Below are positions 38,152 to 48,282 of a stretch of DNA of 64,000 bases, one piece after another. The DNA lies in contig CANTEG010000006.1 of assembly GCA_947652735.1 (NCBI GenBank), forward strand, positions 93,904 through 157,903, given 5' to 3'. This stretch comes from an uncultured Lachnospiraceae bacterium (lineage in GTDB: Bacteria > Bacillota > Clostridia > Lachnospirales > Lachnospiraceae). The position numbers and the translations under genes are program-made. Under the pieces are notes generated by a model that worked only from the letters and a program-made list of their open reading frames with translations, made no database searches and was not told where the DNA came from. Position 1 is the stretch's first letter; each line of letters opens with the position of its first letter.

Positions 38152-38960
38152 TGAGTGAAGTTATTGTTGTTACATCTGGAAAAGGCGGTGTAGGGAAGAC
38201 GACTACAACCGCAAATGTTGGTTACAGTCTGGCAAAGCTTGGATTTCGGACTTTGCTTATCGATACTGATATCGGGTTGAGAAACCTTGATGTGGTAATG
38301 GGACTGGAAAACAGAATTGTATACAATCTTGTTGATGTTATTGAAAGCAATTGCAGGGTAAGTCAGGCAATCATAAAGGACAAGCAGTGTCCGGGATTAT
38401 TTTTGCTTCCTGCTGCACAAACAAGGGATAAAACTGCCGTATCACCGGAACAGATGAGAAAGCTGATTGAGCAGATAAAACCTGAATATGATTACATATT
38501 GGTTGACTGTCCGGCAGGAATTGAGCACGGCTTTAAAAATGCCATTGCAGCGGCACAGAGGGCAATCGTAGTTACAACCCCTGAGGTGTCAGCCATAAGG
38601 GATGCTGACAGAATAATTGGCATACTGGATGCAAATGAGCTGCCAAGAATTGATTTAGTTATAAATAAGATTCGTCAGGATATGGTAAGACGCGGTGATA
38701 TGATGTCAGTTGATGACGTTGTGGACATACTTTCCATTAATCTCATCGGTACTATTATGGATGACGAAAATATAGTGATTTCATCAAACAGGGGAGAGCC
38801 TGTTGCGGGGACAAAATGCAAATCTGGAACCGCGTATGACAACATTGCAAGAAAAATTTCAGGAATGCTTATAGATAAAGACAGGGAAGGCTCAGGTCTT
38901 TTCAAGTTATTTAAGAAGAAGGATAAAAATGTTCACAAAGTTCAATCGCAAGGATTATAA
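38151..38960 (+). CDS. minD: Septum-site ATPase MinD
   Basis: A 269-residue deviant Walker ATPase: SGKGGVGKTT (9-18) and the switch DTDIGLRNLD. The C-terminal FKLFKKKD stretch fits the amphipathic membrane-targeting helix. AGGAGGGG lies 6 bases before the ATG. It places MinC at the membrane. No minE is seen; in Firmicutes DivIVA (44.3 kb) takes over topological control. Confidence 0.95.
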   Translation: MSEVIVVTSGKGGVGKTTTTANVGYSLAKLGFRTLLIDTDIGLRNLDVVMGLENRIVYNLVDVIESNCRVSQAIIKDKQCPGLFLLPAAQTRDKTAVSPEQMRKLIEQIKPEYDYILVDCPAGIEHGFKNAIAAAQRAIVVTTPEVSAIRDADRIIGILDANELPRIDLVINKIRQDMVRRGDMMSVDDVVDILSINLIGTIMDDENIVISSNRGEPVAGTKCKSGTAYDNIARKISGMLIDKDREGSGLFKLFKKKDKNVHKVQSQGL

Positions 38961-40032
38961 TTTTAAACTGTTTTTTTCGGTTATGCTTATCATAGCAATA
39001 GGAACTATTGTTATTAATAGTGCAAACAGTGACTATTTAAGCAGACAGATTTTTGGTGTAGTACTCGGCTTTATCGTAATGATATTTGTCTCTTTGATTG
39101 ACTACGAATTTATATGTAAATTTTATAAGGTAATATTTGTAATTAATGCAGTATTGCTTATTATGGTACTTTTATTTGGTACAACCGTAAATAATGCAAG
39201 AAGATGGATAGTTATTGCAGGAGTCCAGTTCCAGCCATCAGAATTAACTAAAATATTTATGATAATATTTAGTGCAGCTTTTCTTGACAAATATAAGGAT
39301 GAGATAAATACGTTCAAATGTCTGGCACAGTATGCGTTATATTGCGCCATAACATTATTTTTGGTCATTGCCGAACCGGATCTTTCAACAACAATCTGCC
39401 TTGCAATGATACTTGTTACAATTTTATATATATCAGGCATAAGCTATAAAGTTATCGGGCTTGCCATTCTAATACTTGTACCTATTGCAGGAAGTTTTCT
39501 TTGGTATATACAAAGACCTGACCAGAAGCTTCTTAAGGAATACCAGGTAGGAAGAATATTGCAGTTTATTTATCCTGACCAGTACGGTGATGATTTCTCA
39601 CAGCAAAATAACTCTGTAATGGCAATCGGTTCAGGGCAGCTTTCAGGAAAAGGGTTAAATACATCCACTATGGCAACCGTAAAGGATGCCAACTTTATTT
39701 CGGAGCAGCAGACAGACTTTATTTTCTCTGTTGTCGGAGAAGAATTAGGCTTTATCGGAAGTGTAATTATTATTGCAATTATACTGTTAATAGTGTTACA
39801 ATGTATAAGTATAGGCAGAAAGGCAAAGGACACAAAGGGAATGCTTATTGCATCCGGAGTGGGAATGCTTATTGCGTATCAGTCTTTTATAAATATTGGG
39901 GTGGCAACCGGAATTCTTCCAAACACCGGAATACCATTACCTTTTATCAGCTACGGACTTAGTTCCCTGCTCAGTATATCTTTTGGTATAGGTATGGTAT
40001 TAAATGTCAGTATACAAAAACTAAAATACTAG
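38929..40032 (+). CDS. rodA: Peptidoglycan glycosyltransferase RodA (SEDS family)
   Basis: A 367-residue membrane protein with about ten segments. SEDS motifs include RRWIVIAGVQFQPSE, the acidic loop, and NTGIPLPFISYG. It polymerises lipid II and pairs with the PBP2 encoded just upstream. Its ATG lies inside minD (32-base overlap), showing tight coupling. Confidence 0.93.
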   Translation: MFTKFNRKDYNFKLFFSVMLIIAIGTIVINSANSDYLSRQIFGVVLGFIVMIFVSLIDYEFICKFYKVIFVINAVLLIMVLLFGTTVNNARRWIVIAGVQFQPSELTKIFMIIFSAAFLDKYKDEINTFKCLAQYALYCAITLFLVIAEPDLSTTICLAMILVTILYISGISYKVIGLAILILVPIAGSFLWYIQRPDQKLLKEYQVGRILQFIYPDQYGDDFSQQNNSVMAIGSGQLSGKGLNTSTMATVKDANFISEQQTDFIFSVVGEELGFIGSVIIIAIILLIVLQCISIGRKAKDTKGMLIASGVGMLIAYQSFINIGVATGILPNTGIPLPFISYGLSSLLSISFGIGMVLNVSIQKLKY

Positions 40033-40046
40033 AGGAGAACTATTAA

Positions 40047-40445
40047 ATGAATATTGGTTTAATTGCCCATGATTCAAAGAAAAAGTTAATGCAGAATTTT
40101 TGTATAGCCTACAGAGATATCATGTCTCGTCATGAGCTTTATGCCACCGGTACTACAGGCAGGATGATTGAGGAGGTTACAAATTTAAACGTCCATAAAT
40201 TTTTGGCAGGACATACGGGAGGGGAGCAGCAACTAGGCTCCATGATTGAAAGTAATGTATTGGATATGATGATTTTCCTCAGGGATCCACAGACAAAGAA
40301 ATCCCATGAGGTAGATATAAATAATATTTTTTCCCTGTGTGATATACACAACATACCGCTTGCAACAAATCTTGCAACGGCTGAGCTTATGATTAAGGCA
40401 CTTGAACGGGGTGACTTAGATTGGAGGGAGCTTTTTAAGCATTAG
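40047..40445 (+). CDS. mgsA: Methylglyoxal synthase (GGE variant)
   Basis: A 132-residue enzyme that converts dihydroxyacetone phosphate to methylglyoxal. The IAHDSKK start (H8, D9), TGTTG (34-38) and FLRDP with D80 match the family. The usual GGDQQ motif, whose Asp is the catalytic base in E. coli (Asp71), is GGEQQ here (E60). The enzyme may be slower or tuned differently. AGAGGAG precedes the ATG; the gene lies 14 bases after rodA. Confidence 0.9.
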   Translation: MNIGLIAHDSKKKLMQNFCIAYRDIMSRHELYATGTTGRMIEEVTNLNVHKFLAGHTGGEQQLGSMIESNVLDMMIFLRDPQTKKSHEVDINNIFSLCDIHNIPLATNLATAELMIKALERGDLDWRELFKH

Positions 40446-40451
40446 GATAAT

Positions 40452-41432
40452 ATGAATCGAGAGATAAAAAAGCTTATTGCAGCAGTAGCATTGTTAGCTG
40501 CTGCAATATTTGTAATTGGGTTTTTTAACAGCAGAATATCAGATAAATATGATGATGACAGCAATGTATACATAAACACGGATTTAGTGGAACATGCAGG
40601 TATTTCATATTCGGATGTCGATACCGTTGTATACAGGTCAGCGGATATAAATTCAGAGGGATATAATGAACTGTATTACAGTCTTCTTATTGATGATACG
40701 GAAAAATCCGTACTGGCGGCAAAAAATCCTCATCAGAGAATGTATCCAGCGAGTATGACAAAGCTTATGACAGCAATTGTCGTGTGTGAAAAAATTGAGG
40801 ACGGAACAATCAGTACAGACGATGTGGTAAAGCTAAGCCATAACTACAATATTACCACTCCGGGCGTAGGTCCCTGTGAGCTTACGGCGGGATGTGAGAT
40901 AACTATCGACAATTTGATGCACGGCCTTTTGATTGAGTCCAATAATTATTATGGACTTATTCTTGCAGATTATATTGCAGGAGATGTGGAAAGCTTTTGT
41001 TCCCTTATGAATGAAAAGGCATATTCCATCGGTGCAACTAATACCCACTATATGAATCCACATGGACTTGATGATCCACAGCATTACTCCACGGCGTATG
41101 ATTTATATCTTATTACAAAAGAGGCTAATACACATGCGTACATACAGGAGATATGCCAGTTGGCATCGTTTTCCTATGTTTATAAGGATGCTTACGGCAA
41201 TACGGTAGAGACGGAAACAAGAACAACAAATATGTTTGTGAGCGGAAAAGCTTCTTTACCGTCAGGCTTTAAAATAAGTGCCTGTAAAACAGGAACGACA
41301 ACGGGAGCAGGCAACTGCCTGTCGTTATGGCTTAACAAGGATGGCAAGGATTACTTCCTTGTTGCTTCAAATGCAGATTCAAGAAATCAGTTATATACGG
41401 ACATTGCAAAGATTATGTGTTACATACAATAG
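40452..41432 (+). CDS. D-alanyl-D-alanine carboxypeptidase (S11, PBP5-type)
   Basis: A 326-residue penicillin-binding enzyme. The N-terminal membrane anchor is about residues 6-25. Active-site motifs are S101-x-x-K104 (ASMTK), S163-N-N165 and K278-T-G280. It removes the fifth D-Ala from stem peptides and so limits cross-linking. The C-terminal domain of PBP5 appears to be absent. It is 6 bases after mgsA, at the end of the rod-shape run. Confidence 0.92.
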   Translation: MNREIKKLIAAVALLAAAIFVIGFFNSRISDKYDDDSNVYINTDLVEHAGISYSDVDTVVYRSADINSEGYNELYYSLLIDDTEKSVLAAKNPHQRMYPASMTKLMTAIVVCEKIEDGTISTDDVVKLSHNYNITTPGVGPCELTAGCEITIDNLMHGLLIESNNYYGLILADYIAGDVESFCSLMNEKAYSIGATNTHYMNPHGLDDPQHYSTAYDLYLITKEANTHAYIQEICQLASFSYVYKDAYGNTVETETRTTNMFVSGKASLPSGFKISACKTGTTTGAGNCLSLWLNKDGKDYFLVASNADSRNQLYTDIAKIMCYIQ

Positions 41433-41482
41433 TCATGCTTGGTAATGGGCTGATGTTCATATAATAAAAGGATACATGCAAT

Positions 41483-42868
41483 ATGGATAAAAAAGATAAT
41501 AAAATTGTAGTTTTTAACAGGGATATCAAAATAAACGTGGCAACGGTCTTAATTTTTGCCATACTTATTTATGTACTTATTTCTGTGTTTATTGCATCCA
41601 GAAAAGATCCAATAACGACATATAAGGTTAACAAGAGCAGCGTTAACAATAATATACAGCTTGAGGGTCTTGCAATCAGGGATGAGCAGATTATTACATC
41701 TGACAAGACTGGCTACATATGCTACTATATCCGTGATGGTGAAAAGGTAAAAAACAATTCAACAGTTTGCACCATTGACGAGACGGGGCAGGTGTATGAT
41801 ACAATAAGTGATGCGGAAAATATGGAAAATATCCTAAAAACAGAGGATTATCAAGATATCCGTTCCCTTATATCACTATATAAGGTTGGATACAAAGATG
41901 TGAATTTTTACGCTGCATATAATTTTCAAGTTGACGTAAATAATAAGGTTCTTGAATTGTCAAATGAAGTACTTATGCAGAAAATAAAAGACGGAGATAA
42001 TAAAAGGGCGGTGCTTTCAGCAGTTTCAGCGCCAAACAGCGGACTTGTTACATATTATACGGATGGTTTTGAGAACTTTGACATCAACAGTGTTTCGGCA
42101 AAGGATTTTGACAAATCTGAATATAATAAGCAGACGCTTAAGACGGGGGACATTGTTTCGGCAAACAATCCCATCGTTAAAATTATTCCAAGTGAGGAAT
42201 GGAATATCATAGCACCAATCACTTCGGAACAGATTAGTAAGCTTAGTGAGAAAACACAGGTGCGTTTCAGTATTAACAATTCAAGCTATAAGGTTATCAT
42301 GCCATTTGAGATTTTTACAGGCTCAGATGGCAGCTATATCAATATTAAAATAGACAAGTACCTGTCCAATTTTATCAGCGAACGGTATTTGTCAATTGAG
42401 ATTTTCATGGAGGAGGAGTCAGGACTTAAGGTTCCGCTTTCTTCCATTGTCGAAAAAGAGGTTTATAAGGTGCCTGTTAGCTTTTTCTCAGGCGGAGGAA
42501 ACCAAAGTAGTACTAACAGACTGAATTTACAGACAAAGAGTGAAGACGGAGAGCTTACATTAAAGCAAATTGCTCCTACGATATATGAGACGGATGAGGA
42601 GTATTGTCTAATTGACCCTTCCTCACTTGAGTCCTCAGATGTGTTATACAATATTGAAACAAATGAAACATTGGCTGTTTCTGTTTTGGAGACGACAAAG
42701 CTTGAAGGCGTTTATTCAGCAAACAGGGGAACCGCCGAATTTAAGGTTGTCACTATTATCAAGTCGATTGACGAATTTGCACTGATTGAAAGTGACGGTA
42801 CTCTTAAAATATATGATAACATTATACTTGATTCTTCAAGTGTAAAGGAAAATCAAATCATTTACTAG
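41483..42868 (+). CDS. HlyD-like membrane-anchored protein upstream of yggS-sepF
   Basis: A 461-residue protein with a basic start, a membrane segment (about 16-38) and a beta-rich extracellular part including a lipoyl-like hairpin (GYICYYIRDGEKVKNNSTVC). This fits HlyD-type adaptor proteins, though no transporter or outer membrane partner is present. In many Clostridia such a gene stands before yggS and sepF, where Bacillus has ylmD. A role near the division site is inference. Confidence 0.7.
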   Translation: MDKKDNKIVVFNRDIKINVATVLIFAILIYVLISVFIASRKDPITTYKVNKSSVNNNIQLEGLAIRDEQIITSDKTGYICYYIRDGEKVKNNSTVCTIDETGQVYDTISDAENMENILKTEDYQDIRSLISLYKVGYKDVNFYAAYNFQVDVNNKVLELSNEVLMQKIKDGDNKRAVLSAVSAPNSGLVTYYTDGFENFDINSVSAKDFDKSEYNKQTLKTGDIVSANNPIVKIIPSEEWNIIAPITSEQISKLSEKTQVRFSINNSSYKVIMPFEIFTGSDGSYINIKIDKYLSNFISERYLSIEIFMEEESGLKVPLSSIVEKEVYKVPVSFFSGGGNQSSTNRLNLQTKSEDGELTLKQIAPTIYETDEEYCLIDPSSLESSDVLYNIETNETLAVSVLETTKLEGVYSANRGTAEFKVVTIIKSIDEFALIESDGTLKIYDNIILDSSSVKENQIIY

Positions 42869-42883
42869 AAGGGAGTTTTTGCG

Positions 42884-43579
42884 GTGCTTAAAGAAAATTT
42901 AGAACAGGTTCAAAACAACATAAAAGCAGCCTGTGAGACTGCCGGACGTCCGATTGAAGACGTAACGCTTATTGCAGTAAGCAAAACAAAGCCCTTATCG
43001 GATATTGAGGAGCTTATGACATATGGTATTGAGTGTTATGGGGAAAACAAGGTACAGGAGCTTGTAGATAAATACGAAACTATTTCCAGACCGGTAAAGT
43101 GGCATCTTATCGGACATCTCCAGACGAACAAGGTAAAGTATATCGTGGACAAGGTATGTCTGATACATTCCGTTGATTCTGTCCATCTTGCGAAAGAAAT
43201 AAATAAGGAAGCTGGAAAAAAGGGTGTTGTGTGCAGTATTTTAATTCAGGTTAACATTGCAAACGAGGAGACAAAATTTGGTTTGGATGTATCTGAAATT
43301 GATGATTTTATAGACCAAGTTAAGGATTTTAAGAACATAAAGGTGGAAGGCTTGATGACAATCGCTCCTTTTGTAGAAAATCCTGAAGAAAACCGCGTCC
43401 ATTTTAGAAAAATGTACCAATTATTACTTGACATAAAATCCAAAAACATTGATAATATTGGTATGAATGTACTTTCAATGGGAATGACGAATGATTATAT
43501 GGTTGCAATTGAAGAGGGTGCTACCATGGTTCGTGTCGGAACAGGTATTTTTGGAGAGCGAGATTATAGTATACATTAA
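42884..43579 (+). CDS. yggS: YggS-family PLP homeostasis protein
   Basis: A 231-residue PLP-binding single-domain protein with a TIM barrel. The PLP lysine is K34 (AVSKTKP), and HLIGHLQTNK and SMGMTNDY are typical. It balances free PLP and amino acid pools and is called YlmE when next to sepF. The start is GTG at 42884 with AGAAGGGAG upstream. Confidence 0.93.
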   Translation: MLKENLEQVQNNIKAACETAGRPIEDVTLIAVSKTKPLSDIEELMTYGIECYGENKVQELVDKYETISRPVKWHLIGHLQTNKVKYIVDKVCLIHSVDSVHLAKEINKEAGKKGVVCSILIQVNIANEETKFGLDVSEIDDFIDQVKDFKNIKVEGLMTIAPFVENPEENRVHFRKMYQLLLDIKSKNIDNIGMNVLSMGMTNDYMVAIEEGATMVRVGTGIFGERDYSIH

Positions 43580-43597
43580 TAAATAAGGAGATTGTTT

Positions 43598-44260
43598 ATG
43601 GCTAAGGAAGCAGGTAAAAAAAGTTTTTTGGACTTTTTTAAAATGAAAGATTTAGACGACGATGAGTTTGATGATGACTTGTTTGATGACGATGACGACG
43701 ATGATGATGACGATTATTATTCATCAAAATCAGCAAAGAAAGGATCTTCGTTTAGCGGTAAGACTTCATCTTCAGACAAGACAACTTCAAGCCAGCCAAA
43801 GCAGACAAGCTATTCAGGTAGTCAGTCAAATGCGTTATATAAGGCTCAGCAGTCAACATCCGCCTACGCTGCCGCCAGACAGGCCCAGTCTGCCAGACCG
43901 GCAAGCAGCAACAATAAATTAGTTGAATTTAACAGTAACAGCAGACAGCGTTCAGAAAGTTATAGGGGTAGAAGTGAAGTGTATGTAATTAAGCCGCAGG
44001 AAATCAATGAAGCACAGACTGTAACGGATTTTCTTAGAAATGGAAAGACAATTGTTATTAACATGGAAGGAGTAGAACTTGCTCCTGCACAGCGGATTAT
44101 CGATTTTATAGGTGGTGCATGTTATGCCTTAAATGGTACACTACAGGCAATTTCTGCCAATATATTTATTGCTGCACCGGACAATATCGAGGTAACCGGT
44201 GATTTACGTGAGGAAATATTGAATGAATCAACAGTATCTCCTCAATTGGGAAGATATTAA
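43598..44260 (+). CDS. sepF: Cell division protein SepF
   Basis: A 220-residue FtsZ-associated protein that tethers and aligns the Z-ring at the membrane. The amphipathic N-terminus (KKSFLDFFKMK) is followed by an Asp-rich run, a Ser/Gln/Ala-rich linker and the C-terminal SepF fold (YVIKPQEINEAQTVTDFL...GVELAPAQRIIDFIGGACYAL). AAGGAG is 7 bases before the ATG at 43598. The poly-Asp tract is longer than in Bacillus SepF. Confidence 0.94.
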   Translation: MAKEAGKKSFLDFFKMKDLDDDEFDDDLFDDDDDDDDDDYYSSKSAKKGSSFSGKTSSSDKTTSSQPKQTSYSGSQSNALYKAQQSTSAYAAARQAQSARPASSNNKLVEFNSNSRQRSESYRGRSEVYVIKPQEINEAQTVTDFLRNGKTIVINMEGVELAPAQRIIDFIGGACYALNGTLQAISANIFIAAPDNIEVTGDLREEILNESTVSPQLGRY

Positions 44261-44293
44261 CAGATATCATTATATTTACGAGGGGGTTATGGG

Positions 44294-45442
44294 ATGTTAA
44301 CACCGGTTGATATTCAGCAGAAAAAGTTTCATATGGGAATCGGTTACGACAAGAAGGACGTAAACGAATTTTTTAAGGAGGTTGCAGACAGCTACGAGAA
44401 GCTTTACCGCTCAAACGCAGAGCTTAAGGAAAGCGTAAACACTCTTACTGATGGCCTCCAAAACTATAAATCCAAAGAGGCAGCACTGCAAAAATCTCTT
44501 ATGCTTGCTGAAAAAGACTCTGAGGATACAAAGTCCCGTGCAACAAAGGAAGCTAAAAATATTGAGTTGGATGCAAAAAATAAAGCCAAAAATATTTTAA
44601 ATGATGCAGAAAAAAGACTTGCGAAAATCACGAAAGAAATCCAAGTTCTTGAGACGCAGTATGCTGCGTACAAATCTAATTTGTGTTCCCTTATGAAAAT
44701 GCAGTTTGAGTTTCTTCAGGAAAATGATTTTGATGTGGATGCTTACATAGATGAAAAGGCTCTCTGCTTACTGCCGGGGGGCGGTGGTGCAGCGAACCCT
44801 TCTGGTGGTGGTTCATTTGGTTCATTTTCAGGTGACCCTCAGATGAGAGACGAGTCAACATTAGGTGGAGCTTCCAGTGGTGGTGGTTTTGGTGACGGCG
44901 GATATGGTGATGACAGCAAAACAAGTACAAGTGCCGTGTATACCGCAGGTCTTGGTGCAAACGAAAACTTTGTCGATCCATTTAATCCTGATAAGGGGAA
45001 CAGTGAAGGACGATATAATCCATATGACGGAAGAACCGTTACAGAAAAAAATAAGAGTGGAACCACATTTAAGGTTAATACAGGAAAGTCAGGTTCAAGA
45101 AGAACATCATCTTCACAAGCGTCAGGTAAGACAGGCAGTTCCTCACAGGGTGTAAAGAAGGAAACTGCGGCTGAAAAAGACAGTAAGCCTGGACCTGAAC
45201 AAAAAAAGCCGACTGAAAAAGAACAGGTAAAGCCTGCTCCTCAGGAAGAAAAAAAGGTTGAGCCAGTGCCGAAGAAGGAGGAGCCTGTAAAGGAAAGTGG
45301 ACCGAAACAGGCGGAAAAGGAAATTCCAACCATTGAGACAATCATTGATGATGTTGAGGTTGATATCAATGAAACTGTTTTGATTGGTGACGGAATGGAA
45401 CCAAATGAAAATGAAGACGAGGACGGTTTTGAGTTTGTCTGA
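44294..45442 (+). CDS. divIVA: DivIVA-domain protein
   Basis: A 382-residue protein. The first 60 residues are a DivIVA membrane-curvature domain (LTPVDIQQKKFHMGIGYDKKDVNEFF), followed by a coiled coil to about 130. From about 155 on it is a low-complexity Gly/Ser region and then a Lys/Glu/Pro-rich acidic tail. Bacillus DivIVA is about 160 residues, so the tail is a long extension. With SepF and MinCD it should act at division sites and poles. Confidence 0.9.
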   Translation: MLTPVDIQQKKFHMGIGYDKKDVNEFFKEVADSYEKLYRSNAELKESVNTLTDGLQNYKSKEAALQKSLMLAEKDSEDTKSRATKEAKNIELDAKNKAKNILNDAEKRLAKITKEIQVLETQYAAYKSNLCSLMKMQFEFLQENDFDVDAYIDEKALCLLPGGGGAANPSGGGSFGSFSGDPQMRDESTLGGASSGGGFGDGGYGDDSKTSTSAVYTAGLGANENFVDPFNPDKGNSEGRYNPYDGRTVTEKNKSGTTFKVNTGKSGSRRTSSSQASGKTGSSSQGVKKETAAEKDSKPGPEQKKPTEKEQVKPAPQEEKKVEPVPKKEEPVKESGPKQAEKEIPTIETIIDDVEVDINETVLIGDGMEPNENEDEDGFEFV

Positions 45443-45463
45443 TAGGAAAAAGAAGTTTCCTAT
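45442..45463. repeat. Intergenic palindrome, copy 1
   Basis: ATAGGAAA (45442-45449) pairs with TTTCCTAT (45456-45463). A near-identical palindrome is at 50804-50824. It begins at the divIVA stop codon and lacks a proper T tract. Confidence 0.5.
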
Positions 45464-45497
45464 TAAATAAAATATGTTTATAGGAGCGTAATGTATC

Positions 45498-46616
45498 ATG
45501 CATGATTTGACAGTGCATAAAGACGGCAAGCCTATATACGACATTGTATACACTGACAGCTTTGATTTACTCCCAGCCAAGCTTTCGGAGCTTGGATTAA
45601 ACGGAAAAAAAATCTGTGTAGTATCAGAGACTAATGTAGCATCCTTATATATGGATGCTATATTGGTTTCTATAGAAAAATGTTGTTTACGGGCAGTCAG
45701 CTTTGTATTTCCTGAAGGAGAGCAAAGCAAAAATCTTAATGTAGTACGGAATTTATATGAAAAACTTATTTTAGAACATTTTGACAGAGGCGACCTTTTA
45801 ATTGCACTTGGCGGCGGTGTGGTTGGCGATTTAACAGGCTTTGCCGCAGCAACATATCTTCGTGGAATTGATTTTATTCAAATTCCAACAAGTCTTTTGT
45901 CACAGGTAGATTCAAGTATTGGCGGCAAGACAGGTGTTGATTTTGATTCATACAAAAATATGGTGGGAGCATTTCACATGCCAAGACTTGTGTATATGAA
46001 TTTGTCTGTACTTAACACGCTTGATATAAAGCAGTATCATGCAGGTATGGGTGAAATCATAAAGCATGGTCTTATTAAAAATGCCGCATATTTTGAATGG
46101 CTGAAGGAAAATGAAAAACTGATTGACAGCCGTGATATGGATGCTGTTGCGAAAATGATACGGGAAAGTAATGTTGTAAAAAAGGATGTTGTTGAAAAGG
46201 ACCCGACGGAACAGGGGGAGCGGGCACTGCTTAATTTTGGTCATACCCTTGGTCATGCAATTGAAAAATACATGAACTTTCAATTTTTACATGGTGAATG
46301 TGTTTTTATCGGAACGATTTTGGCATGTCAGATATCATATGACAGGGGCAATATAACGAAAGAAACTTTGGACGACATTATTGATACTATTTTAAAGTAT
46401 GATATCCCTAAGCTTCCTGGGGATTTTGATATCGAAAAGGTGATTGCATTTACAAAGAATGATAAAAAGGTATCTGGAAATAAGATTAAATTCATACTTA
46501 TAAAGGAAATTGGTAATGCTTATATAGATATGAATGTTACAGAGGATGATATGAGAAAAGCAATGACAAACTACATTGCATCCGTAAATGCAAAATTGGG
46601 ACAGACTGATGTTTAA
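45498..46616 (+). CDS. aroB: 3-dehydroquinate synthase
   Basis: A 372-residue NAD-dependent enzyme for the second step of the shikimate pathway. Motifs: FPEGEQSKN, GGGVVGDLTGF, PTSLLSQVDSSIGGK and NFGHTLGHAIE, the last two holding substrate and zinc ligands. AGGAG lies upstream. Other shikimate genes are not in the window. Confidence 0.96.
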   Translation: MHDLTVHKDGKPIYDIVYTDSFDLLPAKLSELGLNGKKICVVSETNVASLYMDAILVSIEKCCLRAVSFVFPEGEQSKNLNVVRNLYEKLILEHFDRGDLLIALGGGVVGDLTGFAAATYLRGIDFIQIPTSLLSQVDSSIGGKTGVDFDSYKNMVGAFHMPRLVYMNLSVLNTLDIKQYHAGMGEIIKHGLIKNAAYFEWLKENEKLIDSRDMDAVAKMIRESNVVKKDVVEKDPTEQGERALLNFGHTLGHAIEKYMNFQFLHGECVFIGTILACQISYDRGNITKETLDDIIDTILKYDIPKLPGDFDIEKVIAFTKNDKKVSGNKIKFILIKEIGNAYIDMNVTEDDMRKAMTNYIASVNAKLGQTDV

Positions 46617-46636
46617 AAAGATAGGATATTGACTGC

Positions 46637-47203
46637 ATGAAAAATAGAACAACAATTAAAATATTTATTTTACCAATTATTATGATTGGTCTGTTAACTG
46701 CTTTCGACCAGCTTACAAAATTTATGATTACAAGCAGCTTTGAATTATATGAGTCACATCCGCTTATTAACGGTGTATTTTCGCTGACCTATATCAGAAA
46801 TGCAGGTGTAGCCTGGGGAATGTTTCAGGGAAAGAGATTCCTGTTTATAATTCTGACGGCTGTTGCGTTATTGTTTGCATTTAAAATATATTACAATGTT
46901 TCAGAGGACAGAAAATATATACCTGTGCGTATCTGCCTTGTTTTACTTATAGCGGGTGCCCTTGGAAATATGATTGACAGAATACGGTTTGGCTATGTGG
47001 TGGATTTTCTTGACTTTGAACTTATAAATTTTCCCGTATTTAATGTTGCAGATATGATGGTTGTTGTTGGGATGATTTTGCTTTTTATCCTTATCATATT
47101 CAAATATGAAGATGAGGAATTCAACGAAATACTGCGCATGAAGAAAAAAGCTGAAACAGCAATTGATAAAGAAGATTTTAAAGAAGACGAAGAAAAACTA
47201 TAA
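46637..47203 (+). CDS. lspA: Lipoprotein signal peptidase II
   Basis: A 188-residue membrane aspartic protease that removes the signal peptide of prolipoproteins. The catalytic pair is D114 (GNMIDR) and D139 (FNVADM); FDQLTK and RNAGVAWG are also typical. Four membrane segments are seen. A charged C-terminal tail of about 30 residues is longer than usual. It is followed after 18 bases by an RluD-type gene, a common arrangement. Confidence 0.95.
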   Translation: MKNRTTIKIFILPIIMIGLLTAFDQLTKFMITSSFELYESHPLINGVFSLTYIRNAGVAWGMFQGKRFLFIILTAVALLFAFKIYYNVSEDRKYIPVRICLVLLIAGALGNMIDRIRFGYVVDFLDFELINFPVFNVADMMVVVGMILLFILIIFKYEDEEFNEILRMKKKAETAIDKEDFKEDEEKL

Positions 47204-47221
47204 AAAAGCAGGTTTATAAAT

Positions 47222-48142
47222 ATGGAAGAGTATTTCATTGAAATTGAGGATACAGACGAAAATATAGGCAACAGAATTGATAAATATCTCTCTGTTGCTT
47301 TAAATTCGTGTTCAAGGTCATATATACAGAAGCTTTTGGACAGCAAAAGCATAACTGTAAACACAGCTTCCATAAAGTCAAATTATAAGCTTCATGCAGG
47401 TGACAGTATACACATATGTATTCCTGAGCCTGAGGCACTTGAAATAAAGGCAATGGATATTCCCCTTGATATCGTTTATGAGGACAATGATATCATTGTG
47501 GTAAATAAGCCGAAGGGAATGGTTGTCCATCCTGCACCAGGTCATTTTGACGATACCCTGGTAAATGCACTGATGTACCATTGCAGAGATTCATTATCGC
47601 AGATAAACGGTGTCATGCGTCCTGGGATTGTACATAGAATAGACATGGACACAACAGGACTTATCGTTGCATGTAAAAATGATACCACGCACCATGTAAT
47701 GGCTGAGAAGTTTAAGGTACACGATATAACAAGAGTGTATACAGCTATTGTATATAACCATTTTAGCGAACTGTGCGGTACCATTGACAAGCCGATTGCA
47801 CGTCACAAAACAGACAGGAAAAAGATGGCAATCGATACGGTGAAGGGCAGAAATGCAGTTACACATTACACGGTTGTAAATCAACTTAAAAATAACTTTT
47901 CCCTGATTGAATGTCGGCTTGAAACAGGGAGAACCCATCAGATCAGGGTTCATATGGCAAGTATCAATCATCCTTTGCTTGGTGATTGTTTATATGGACC
48001 AAAATCCAAGCCGTTTAAAACTGAGGGGCAGGTGCTTCATGCAGGTGTTCTTGGATTTTGCCACCCGATAAGCGGGGAGTACATGGAGTTTAAGGCTGCT
48101 TTGCCTGAACAGTTCCAAAAAATTCTCAATCAGCTTTTGTAA
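47222..48142 (+). CDS. RluD-type pseudouridine synthase
   Basis: A 306-residue enzyme with an S4 domain at the start and catalytic D141 in HRIDMDTTG. It modifies rRNA uridines; RluD of E. coli acts at 23S positions 1911/1915/1917. The lspA-rluD pairing supports this assignment. Confidence 0.92.
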   Translation: MEEYFIEIEDTDENIGNRIDKYLSVALNSCSRSYIQKLLDSKSITVNTASIKSNYKLHAGDSIHICIPEPEALEIKAMDIPLDIVYEDNDIIVVNKPKGMVVHPAPGHFDDTLVNALMYHCRDSLSQINGVMRPGIVHRIDMDTTGLIVACKNDTTHHVMAEKFKVHDITRVYTAIVYNHFSELCGTIDKPIARHKTDRKKMAIDTVKGRNAVTHYTVVNQLKNNFSLIECRLETGRTHQIRVHMASINHPLLGDCLYGPKSKPFKTEGQVLHAGVLGFCHPISGEYMEFKAALPEQFQKILNQLL

Positions 48143-48282
48143 GCCAAAAGATTAAAAGATTAAGGATTGTTTAAGATTTCAATGTTCATATTGTATTGTA
48201 AAGTGTTATGGTGTAAAATGTATGCGGTTTATAGCATCATCTTATAATACGAAAGAAAGGGCTAACATAGCGTTGCTTGTGT

